Positions 56,328 to 64,000 of a stretch of DNA of 64,000 nucleotides are shown here, one piece after another (position 1 is the first letter of the stretch; every line of letters begins with the position of its first letter). Below the pieces are notes generated by a model. That model was not told the origin of the DNA. It made no database searches and was given only the letters and a program-made list of their open reading frames with translations. Location: the NCBI RefSeq assembly GCF_000724085.1, contig NZ_CCDL010000004.1, positions 203,068-267,067 on the forward strand, given 5' to 3'. The position numbers and the translations under genes are program-made. The stretch is from Oceanobacillus manasiensis. GTDB taxonomy: Bacteria; Bacillota; Bacilli; Bacillales; Amphibacillaceae.

Positions 56328-57382
56328 CTAAACAAAATAAAAATATTGCAGATTCTCCTATCTTAAATGTTCGGAATATTAAAAAATACTTTCCGATAAA
56401 GGGGGGCGTTTTTAAACGAACTATTGGTCACCTAAAGGCTGTTGACGACATATCTTTATCCATTAATAAAGGAGAAACGCTGGGAATTGTAGGTGAATCA
56501 GGATCTGGTAAATCAACTTTAGGCAGGGTTATTCTTAAACTGATTGATGCCACCGAAGGATCTATTCTTTATAAGGACACAAATATCACGAGCATGAAAA
56601 GAAACCAATTCCGTCCTTATCGACGAAATATGCAAATGGTTTTCCAAGATCCTTTTGGCTCCCTTAATTCCAAGATGAGTGTAGCTGAATTGGTGGAAGA
56701 ACCTCTTCTTGTCCAAACATCTCTTTCAAAAAAGGAAAGACAGGAAAAGGCGATTGAATTTATCGAAAAAGTTGGATTACGTGCAGAAGACAGACTAAAG
56801 TACCCACATGAATTTTCTGGCGGGCAAAGACAACGAATCAGTATTGCTAGAGCACTTATAACAAATCCGGAATTTATAGTGTGTGATGAGCCAGTTTCGG
56901 CTTTAGATATATCCATTCAGGCACAAGTGTTGAACCTAATGAAGGATTTGCAAGAAGAGCTCGGTCTTACGTATTTGTTTATCGCTCATGACCTAAGTGT
57001 TGTAAAGCATATTAGTGACCGTGTTGCCGTAATGTACCTTGGTAAGATCGTAGAAATTGCTCCCACCTCTACACTTTTCAAGGAACCCGCTCACCCTTAT
57101 ACACAGGCATTGTTGGCTTCTATACCAACTCTTAACAAGAAGAAGACAGATGAACCTACTGTAAAGCTAAAAGGAGACATCCCAAGCCCAGCCAATCCTC
57201 CTTCCGGCTGTGCATTTCGAACGAGGTGTCCGTTTGCCCATGAACGATGTGAGAAGGAGACGCCAGTTTTAGCTACTCAAGGAGTACAGCATGAGGTGGC
57301 CTGTCATCTATTAGATGGGCAGGATGATGTACCTATTGCTACAAAATCAGATCCAACATTAAAGAAGATTAGCAAGGCATAA
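56324..57382 (+). CDS. Oligopeptide/dipeptide ABC transporter ATP-binding protein (DppF/OppF-like)
   Basis: 352-aa second ATPase: Walker A GESGSGKST, VFQDPFGSLNSKM (Q-loop), FSGGQRQRISIARA signature, VCDEPVSALD (Walker B), and the Cys-containing CAFRTRCPFAHERC C-terminal motif. ATG 56324 overlaps the previous stop in ATGA, so the two are translated together. The frame opens at 56294, without a ribosome site. Confidence 0.94.
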   Translation: MTKQNKNIADSPILNVRNIKKYFPIKGGVFKRTIGHLKAVDDISLSINKGETLGIVGESGSGKSTLGRVILKLIDATEGSILYKDTNITSMKRNQFRPYRRNMQMVFQDPFGSLNSKMSVAELVEEPLLVQTSLSKKERQEKAIEFIEKVGLRAEDRLKYPHEFSGGQRQRISIARALITNPEFIVCDEPVSALDISIQAQVLNLMKDLQEELGLTYLFIAHDLSVVKHISDRVAVMYLGKIVEIAPTSTLFKEPAHPYTQALLASIPTLNKKKTDEPTVKLKGDIPSPANPPSGCAFRTRCPFAHERCEKETPVLATQGVQHEVACHLLDGQDDVPIATKSDPTLKKISKA

Positions 57383-57391
57383 ATTCACATG

Positions 57392-57428
57392 CAAAAGGGC
57401 CACTAATTCCTTTATGTAGCCTTTTTCA
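57392..57428 (+). terminator. Weak hairpin between dppF-like and binding-protein genes
   Basis: AAAGGGC-CAC pairs with GTAG-CCTTT, followed by TTTTC. It could reduce readthrough or stabilise the upstream RNA; imperfect stem. Confidence 0.45.
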
Positions 57429-57503
57429 TATAAAACCACCAAAAAGGAGGGCTGGACGCAATCGTTTTATATCTATTTCTTTTAATAAAGGGGGAATTTT
57501 AGG

Positions 57504-59324
57504 ATGAATAAAGCATTAAGAAGATTACTGATTTTGCTTGTCTTTATATGCATGACGGGATTTTTATTAGTCGCTTGTAATAACGATAGCGATGAAGAAG
57601 GCTCCGAGAATAAGGAGACCGAAAATACTGAAGATGAAAAAGATGATAATGAAGAAGAAAAAGAAGAAGTAGAGAGTGGGCCGCAAGAAGGCGGAACATT
57701 GACTGGGGCAATGTATTCTGCGCCAGCAGGTATGTTTAACCCGATTTTCTATGAGGAAGCATATGAAGCTAACATCCTGAGTTTTACACATGATAGTCTT
57801 GTATCCCAAAATGAGAGCCTTGAGTTTATTCCAAGTCTAGCGAAAGAATGGGAAACAAACGATGATCAAACTTCCCTGACATTAAAGCTTGAAGAAGGCG
57901 TGACATGGCATGACGGGGAAGAATTTACTGCTGAAGATGTTGTGTTCACATACAAGTCAATGTCAGACCCTGATTATGTTTCGGCTGGTGGAATAAGAAC
58001 CGCTTACGTCCTTCCATTACTTGGCTATAATGCTTACAGTTCTGGTGAGACTGACACGTTCGAAGGCGTTGTAGCAGATGATGATTACACTGTAACATTC
58101 CATTTTGAAGAGCCAAATATTAACCCACTTTATTATGCAAGCTTCCCTATTATCCCAGAGCACATTTTCAAAGATATCCCAGTTGCCGAAATGCCTGAAG
58201 CTGCAGAATCTCGTGATGCTGGGGCAGTGATCGGTACTGGCGCCTTTAAATTTACAAACATGATAGAACGAGAGCAATATATTTTGGAGAGACATGGAGA
58301 TTATTGGCAAGGAACTCCTTACTTAGAGAGCATTGTATGGAAAGTGGTAGCACAGTCTGTCATGACTGGATTACTTGAATCAGGAGAGGTAGACTTCATC
58401 GCAGATCCAAACGGTATACCTCCGGCTGACTTTGAAACCGTACAAGGCTTTGGAAATATAGAAATTATTGAACAGCCTGACTTTGGCTATCAGCTTCTTG
58501 GATTCAAGCACAATCATCGTACAGGTGAAGATGTAGAAGCAGGTGCACTAGAACCTGACAATTGGGTACCAAACGAGAAACTAGCTGATCCAAAATTAAG
58601 GCAGGCCATTTCCTATGCTGTAAATCGGGAAGGTCTAGTAGATGGTCTTCTTTATGGACGTGGTCAACCAATTAATTCTCCAGTTGCAACACAGTTCTGG
58701 GCATATGATGATGCCGCCGCCACAAATTATAATTTCGATCCTGAAAAAGCAGGTTCTATGTTAGATGAGCTTGGTTATGTGGATGATAATGGGGATGGAT
58801 TTAGGGACGATCCGGATGGGAATGAATGGATTCTTAATATGGATTACCCTACAGGAAATGAGCTTCGAGAAAAATCCGCTCCATTAATCGAACAACAGCT
58901 TGAAGAAGTTGGTATTAACGTTAACTTACGTCAGCCTAAAGAAATGACAGCTTATGTAGAAGAATTAACAAATGATAACACCGATTGGGACTTATACTTG
59001 TTAGGCTGGAGTCTTGGAAGTGCTGATCCTGATCCATCTGGTTTATGGGCAACGAAAGCAGCTTACAACTTCTCTAGATGGAATAACCCAGAATCCGAAG
59101 AACTTATGCAAAAAGCATTGAAAGCACCAGAAGCATTTGAACAGGATTATCGTGCAGAAGTGTACTCCGAATGGCAGAGCATTTTTTCTGAAGACCTCCC
59201 TGCGTTGCTATTGTACGCACAAAATAGCCTTTGGGCCTACAATAAACGCTTGCAAGGTGTAGATCCATTACCTTATACCATGTATCAAGATGCACATTTA
59301 TGGTGGGTTAATGATGCGAACTAA
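57504..59324 (+). CDS. Oligopeptide ABC transporter substrate-binding lipoprotein
   Basis: 606-aa SBP_bac_5 protein. Lipobox LVAC (Cys25), then an acidic linker rich in Glu and Asp (residues 28-60). The family core starts GGTLTGAMYS, with AEDVVFTYKSMSDPDY near 142 and LRQAISYAVNREGLVDGLLY near 360, ending WAYNKRLQGVDPLPYTMYQD. The dipeptide/oligopeptide specificity is not readable. AAAGGGGG precedes the ATG. An mRNA hairpin follows it. Confidence 0.93.
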   Translation: MNKALRRLLILLVFICMTGFLLVACNNDSDEEGSENKETENTEDEKDDNEEEKEEVESGPQEGGTLTGAMYSAPAGMFNPIFYEEAYEANILSFTHDSLVSQNESLEFIPSLAKEWETNDDQTSLTLKLEEGVTWHDGEEFTAEDVVFTYKSMSDPDYVSAGGIRTAYVLPLLGYNAYSSGETDTFEGVVADDDYTVTFHFEEPNINPLYYASFPIIPEHIFKDIPVAEMPEAAESRDAGAVIGTGAFKFTNMIEREQYILERHGDYWQGTPYLESIVWKVVAQSVMTGLLESGEVDFIADPNGIPPADFETVQGFGNIEIIEQPDFGYQLLGFKHNHRTGEDVEAGALEPDNWVPNEKLADPKLRQAISYAVNREGLVDGLLYGRGQPINSPVATQFWAYDDAAATNYNFDPEKAGSMLDELGYVDDNGDGFRDDPDGNEWILNMDYPTGNELREKSAPLIEQQLEEVGINVNLRQPKEMTAYVEELTNDNTDWDLYLLGWSLGSADPDPSGLWATKAAYNFSRWNNPESEELMQKALKAPEAFEQDYRAEVYSEWQSIFSEDLPALLLYAQNSLWAYNKRLQGVDPLPYTMYQDAHLWWVNDAN

Positions 59325-59372
59325 CAAATACGGAAGCGCCCGAATTTAAAGAAGGCTGACTAAAATAAAGTA

Positions 59373-59398
59373 GAGAGTATGCTCCCTAGCATACTCTC
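59373..59398 (+). promoter_or_regulatory. Intercistronic hairpin after binding-protein gene
   Basis: GAGAGTATGC, loop TCCCTA, GCATACTCTC: a 10-bp perfect stem without a T tract. Such hairpins protect the upstream message and raise binding-protein yield over permease yield; that effect is inferred. Confidence 0.7.
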
Positions 59399-59418
59399 CT
59401 CCTTCATGGGGGGATTAT

Positions 59419-60384
59419 ATGCACAAATATATCATTAGAAGAATACTTGTTTTTATACCGATGCTTATCATGCTGTCGATTATTGTTTTTGCTCTGGCTA
59501 CAGCAGCTCCTGGTGACCCTTTTACTGGGAAAATTCTTGACCCAACTGTAGATCCTGAGGTATTTAATGAGCAGCGAGAGGCGCTCGGGCTAAACGACCC
59601 TATCCCCGTCCAATACTTACGTTGGGCAACCGCAATGGCAAAAGGAGATTTTGGGGAATCGATGTACTATAAAGGTCGGGATGTTGCAAGTCTTATTAGT
59701 GAAAGAATCGTGAATACCGTGTATCTAGGTGTTTTCGCCCTTGTCCTTACCTTAATTGTCGCTATACCCATTGGGATTTATTCTGCTAAGAATCCTTATT
59801 CTCCACTTGATTACGGTGCAACCACTTTTGGGTTTTTCGGCTTGGCTGTTCCTAACTTTTTCTTTGGTCTAATCGCTATTTACGTATTTGCTATTAAACT
59901 TGGTTGGTTTCCGGCACAAGGGACAATTTCTAACATCCATGTTACAGGCTTCGCTGAATTCCTAGATCGAATTCACCATATGGTACTTCCAGGCATAACA
60001 CTTGGACTTGCTGGGACCGCAACATATATGCGCTACATGCGATCAGAGGTCCTTGATGTACTGGGTAGTGATTATATTCGAACAGCAAAAGCAAAAGGTA
60101 TGAGTGATCGGAGTGTAATGTACAAGCACACATTACGTAATGCAATGATTCCAATTATTACCCTGATGGGCTTTGAGTTCGGTGCTTTGCTAAGTGGTGC
60201 GATTATTACAGAGCAGGTTTTCAGTTATCCTGGACTTGGGACCTTGTTTATTAACTCCATAACAAATAGAGATTATCCTGTGATTATGTCAATCACACTC
60301 CTATTAGGGGTAGCCATACTTATTGGCAATCTACTTGCAGATATATTTTACAGTATTGTCGACCCTAGGATTCGCTATGATTGA
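59419..60384 (+). CDS. Oligopeptide ABC transporter permease (DppB/OppB-like)
   Basis: 321-aa permease with six membrane helices. N-terminal KYIIRRILVFIPMLIMLSII is typical of DppB. The EAA-type coupling loop RTAKAKGMSDRSVMYKHTLRNA is near residue 214. Start has GGGGGG before the ATG. Followed closely by its partner permease. Confidence 0.93.
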   Translation: MHKYIIRRILVFIPMLIMLSIIVFALATAAPGDPFTGKILDPTVDPEVFNEQREALGLNDPIPVQYLRWATAMAKGDFGESMYYKGRDVASLISERIVNTVYLGVFALVLTLIVAIPIGIYSAKNPYSPLDYGATTFGFFGLAVPNFFFGLIAIYVFAIKLGWFPAQGTISNIHVTGFAEFLDRIHHMVLPGITLGLAGTATYMRYMRSEVLDVLGSDYIRTAKAKGMSDRSVMYKHTLRNAMIPIITLMGFEFGALLSGAIITEQVFSYPGLGTLFINSITNRDYPVIMSITLLLGVAILIGNLLADIFYSIVDPRIRYD

Positions 60385-60392
60385 GGTGATAT

Positions 60393-61301
60393 ATGTTGAA
60401 ACCTAATATAACGAAAAATACTGAAGTCTCATCTAACCAAAAACATAATCAGAGTCCGTTTAAATTGGCAAGGAAGCGATTCTTAAGAAATAAATTGGCC
60501 ATTGCAGGTATAGCTGTTCTAATTCTTTTTATTTTGGCAGCTTTATTCGCTCCTCTACTAACACAACATGATCCTACAAAAGGCGATCTTATGCTGATAG
60601 AAAAGCCACCTTCATCAGAACATTTACTCGGGACAGATAGCTCTGGCAGAGATAATTTTGCCCGTCTAATTTATGGTGCTAGAATTTCTCTTACTGTAGG
60701 TTTTTCCGCTATGTTATTTACCCTTTTAATTGGTGTTATTACGGGTGCATTAGCAGGCTATTATGGTGGAAAAGTAGATAATCTCATAATGCGTGCCGCT
60801 GACCTTATGCTAGCATTGCCTTTTCTTGTTCTTGCATTAACCATTATTGCCATTTTAGAAAAAGTGACGGTAGGTATATTTGTGGCAGTTATTGCCATAA
60901 CCTCCTGGCCAACCCTAACAAGAATTGTACGGGGTGCCTTCCTATCATTAAGAGAGCAGGAATTTATCCTTGGAGCCAGAGCAATTGGCGCAACAGATAT
61001 TCGGATCATTTTTAAGCACTTTATTCCGAATGCAATCGGTCCTATTATTGTGAACGCCACCCTTTTAATGGCTACAATGATTATAGTCGAATCAGCATTG
61101 AGCTTTATCGGAATGGGCATACCACAGCCAACCCCTACTTGGGGGAACATGATTTCAGAAGCACAGAATATTCGTATTTTGCGTGATCACCCAGAAGCAT
61201 GGGTCCCACCTGGATTAGCTATCCTTCTTACTGTACTGGCTATTAACTTTATTGGAGATGGGCTAAGGGACACGTTTGATCCTAAGAGCAATCGTAGATA
61301 A
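60393..61301 (+). CDS. Oligopeptide ABC transporter permease (DppC/OppC-like)
   Basis: 302-aa permease. Residues 1-35 are a charged leader with FKLARKRFLRNKLAIAGIAV; the OppC-type N-terminal domain continues with PSSEHLLGTDSSGRDNFARL near 70. Six helices; coupling loop REQEFILGARAIGATDIRII near 188. Last gene of the operon, with GAGGTG 8 bases before the ATG. The terminator is at 61336-61367. Confidence 0.93.
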   Translation: MLKPNITKNTEVSSNQKHNQSPFKLARKRFLRNKLAIAGIAVLILFILAALFAPLLTQHDPTKGDLMLIEKPPSSEHLLGTDSSGRDNFARLIYGARISLTVGFSAMLFTLLIGVITGALAGYYGGKVDNLIMRAADLMLALPFLVLALTIIAILEKVTVGIFVAVIAITSWPTLTRIVRGAFLSLREQEFILGARAIGATDIRIIFKHFIPNAIGPIIVNATLLMATMIIVESALSFIGMGIPQPTPTWGNMISEAQNIRILRDHPEAWVPPGLAILLTVLAINFIGDGLRDTFDPKSNRR

Positions 61302-61335
61302 AGTGTTTTTCGAGAATAAATATAGGGGATATAAG

Positions 61336-61367
61336 AACTTCCGACTAATAAAATAGCGGAAGTTTTT
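61336..61367 (+). terminator. Terminator after the oligopeptide operon
   Basis: AACTTCCG pairs with CGGAAGTT over an AT loop, followed by TTTTTT. Confidence 0.85.
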
Positions 61368-61440
61368 TCTTTTATCTATACATGATAAGCTATGATTATT
61401 CTTATAATAAGCAATGCAGCTAGCAAAGGGAAGTGAAAAA

Positions 61441-62169
61441 ATGGCCTCAGTAAATGCAGCAGTTCAATGGAATCATGTTACCTTCTCTGTTAATGGGAAA
61501 ACGATCCTACAAGATATCAACGGTACTTTTTTGGAAGGAAAGATTACCACACTTGTGGGACCATCTGGAGCAGGTAAATCAACGTTATTTAAACTATGTA
61601 ATGGGTTAGCTTCAGCAGACAGTGGTGATATTTTAGTCGCGGGAAAAGAAATTGATTCCTATGCACCTGTTGAGTTAAGAAGAATGGTTGGTTTTGCCAT
61701 GCAGGATGCTACGATGGTGGACGGCACGGTGTATGAAAATCTTGCAATGCCGCTAACGTTACAAGGAAAGGAACTAACAGAGGATAAGGCAAATGAATTA
61801 TTAAAGCTCGTCGGCTTACCAGCAACTATCTCTGATCAAAGTACCAAGGACCTATCAGGTGGCCAGCGCCAAAAGTTATCGATTGCCAGGACTCTGGTAA
61901 ATCGTCCTTCTATACTACTCTTAGATGAAATTACGTCTTCATTAGATAGGGTCTCACAACAGGATGTCGAAGCATTAATTGTGAGGATTAATAAACAATA
62001 TGGTACGACAATCGTTTGGATAACTCATAACTTACAACAAGCACGAACAATTGGGGATTACACATGGGTAATGATAAATGGACAACTTGTAGAAGCTGGT
62101 GAAAGTTTTCTCTTAGATCAGCCTGAAAACGATGAAGTCAGGCTTTTTGTGAAAGGTGACAATTCATGA
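61441..62169 (+). CDS. ABC transporter ATP-binding protein (FetA/YbbL-like)
   Basis: 242 aa from ATG 61441 (AAAGGGAAG upstream; the frame extends to 61414). Walker A GPSGAGKSTL near residue 39, signature LSGGQRQKLSIART near 137, Walker B LLLDEITSSLD near 158 and VWITHNLQQA near 194. It pairs with a UPF0014 permease, the FetAB arrangement, which in E. coli exports iron and aids oxidative-stress tolerance; B. subtilis YjkB is a relative. Here iron is only an assumption. Confidence 0.88.
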   Translation: MASVNAAVQWNHVTFSVNGKTILQDINGTFLEGKITTLVGPSGAGKSTLFKLCNGLASADSGDILVAGKEIDSYAPVELRRMVGFAMQDATMVDGTVYENLAMPLTLQGKELTEDKANELLKLVGLPATISDQSTKDLSGGQRQKLSIARTLVNRPSILLLDEITSSLDRVSQQDVEALIVRINKQYGTTIVWITHNLQQARTIGDYTWVMINGQLVEAGESFLLDQPENDEVRLFVKGDNS

Positions 62170-62930
62170 GTTATTTATCACTAGCTATCACACTCATTTT
62201 TGTTATCATCCCCCTTGTATTGTCCCGAACATTAAATTTAGGACTCGAAAAAGATACACTGATTGCTACGGTTAGGTCTATAATTCAACTGCTTGCTGTC
62301 GGATATGTTTTGCAATTGGTCTTCGAGTCGGAACATCTTTTCTATATTTTGCTCATGATAATTCTCATGATAGCTGCCGCAACACAAAACGCTCGAAAAA
62401 AAGGCGTACAAATTAAAGGAATTACATGGAAGCTCGTACTTACTTTTATTACTGTAGAAGTATTAACTCAGGGAATCCTACTAGGGCTGAGCATAACACC
62501 TACAACTGCCCAGTACATCATTCCAATTAGTGGTATGGTTATCGGAAACTCCATGGTGCTTTCGATATTGTTTCTAAATCGTTTTATATCAGAGGTAGAA
62601 ACAAAATCAAAAGAGACAGAACTTATTCTTTCACTTGGTGGAACTCCAAAACAAGCGGTCCATAAACAATTGATTACATCTATTCAGGCAAGTACTATAC
62701 CGACAATTGAGAGTCAGAAAACAATTGGACTTGTGCAGCTCCCAGGTATGATGAGTGGGCAAATAATAGCCGGAGCAGATCCATTACAGGCAGTTTTATT
62801 TCAATTACTGATTCTATTTCTCCTCCTAACGACAGCAGTCGTGACAAGTATTATGCTAGGATATTTATCCTACCCCACCCTTTTTAATGAGCGAATGCAA
62901 TTTTTAAAACTAGAAAAATCTAAGAAATAA
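62166..62930 (+). CDS. UPF0014 permease (FetB/YbbM/YjkA-like)
   Basis: 254 aa, about six or seven hydrophobic segments. The UPF0014 hallmarks are LIATVRSIIQLLAVGYVLQ near residue 33, MIAAATQNARKKG near 68, ISGMVIGNSMVLSILFLNRF near 118 and QLPGMMSGQIIAGADPLQAV near 193. It overlaps the ATPase stop by 4 bp. Export or import direction is not deducible. Confidence 0.9.
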   Translation: MSYLSLAITLIFVIIPLVLSRTLNLGLEKDTLIATVRSIIQLLAVGYVLQLVFESEHLFYILLMIILMIAAATQNARKKGVQIKGITWKLVLTFITVEVLTQGILLGLSITPTTAQYIIPISGMVIGNSMVLSILFLNRFISEVETKSKETELILSLGGTPKQAVHKQLITSIQASTIPTIESQKTIGLVQLPGMMSGQIIAGADPLQAVLFQLLILFLLLTTAVVTSIMLGYLSYPTLFNERMQFLKLEKSKK

Positions 62931-62972
62931 GGATAGAAGCCTTCTGTAAAAGGAAGACTCCTATCCTTTTTT
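62929..62972 (+). terminator. Terminator after the FetAB-like pair
   Basis: AAGGATAG...CTTC pairs with GAAG...CTATCCTT, followed by TTTTT; overlaps the permease stop. Confidence 0.82.
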
Positions 62973-63071
62973 ATATGCTCTTTCCTCTATTGTGCCGTTC
63001 CTGTTACTCCTCCCCAACCAATACTTGGCCAACCCAAATATACTATTAAGATTACTACTATTAAATGGTAG

Positions 63072-64000
<929 letters not shown>

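Overview
The window reads as chromosomal DNA of a low-GC, endospore-forming Bacillaceae, probably a halotolerant relative of Oceanobacillus or Virgibacillus. That placement is inferred from a purEKBCSQL operon, guanine riboswitches, a gerA-type germinant-receptor operon, a collagen-like protein of exosporium type and a Zur-type zinc regulon. No rRNA or tRNA gene was recognised.

Layout. 1-6206: purine operon on the minus strand (purE, K, B, C, S, Q and the 5' part of purL) behind a guanine riboswitch and terminator. 6318-13384: SDR oxidoreductase, UPF0316 (YebE-like) protein, Hsp20, MOSC protein, msrA, MFS transporter and the purine permease pbuG with its own riboswitch. 13589-17961: zinc uptake genes (permease, ATPase, binding protein) and a ZinT-like lipoprotein. 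Both lipoproteins carry a His/Trp-rich module, three copies in all, and lie behind Zur-like palindromes. 18206-19885: two soluble chemoreceptors. 20915-24855: two paralogous amidohydrolases and a divergent LysR regulator.

24862-35500 is a decaying accessory island. It holds an aldo/keto reductase remnant, a PD-(D/E)xK nuclease-like gene with an in-frame stop, a broken tyrosine recombinase, and a BcgI-like type IIB restriction-modification pair whose specificity subunit also has an in-frame stop. It ends with a large PHP-AAA/SMC (TrlF-like) gene split by an IS21-family element. The element has a 5-bp target duplication, and removing it restores the reading frame exactly.

35898-42130: guaA with a third guanine riboswitch, then a MoxR / DUF58 / transglutaminase operon. 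In B. subtilis guaA, pbuG, yebE and purE lie close together, so the same genes appear here with accessory DNA between pbuG and guaA. 42387-48102: two KGG-repeat stress proteins, a small charged protein, a putative N-terminal-threonine hydrolase, an AbgT-type transporter and an amidase. 48135-54810: gerAA-AB-AC plus a small fourth membrane gene, divergent from two DUF3231 proteins and a membrane protein. 54874-55150: a 52-bp tandem repeat array. 55341-61301: an oligopeptide ABC transporter. 61441-62930: a FetAB-like ABC pair. 63087 to the end: the 5' part of a collagen-like protein gene.

The purine genes form one regulon. Guanine binding to the three aptamers should end transcription of de novo synthesis (pur), import (pbuG) and GMP synthesis (guaA) together. 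The zinc genes should be co-repressed by Zur. The defence island appears largely inactivated, with independent lesions in at least four genes.
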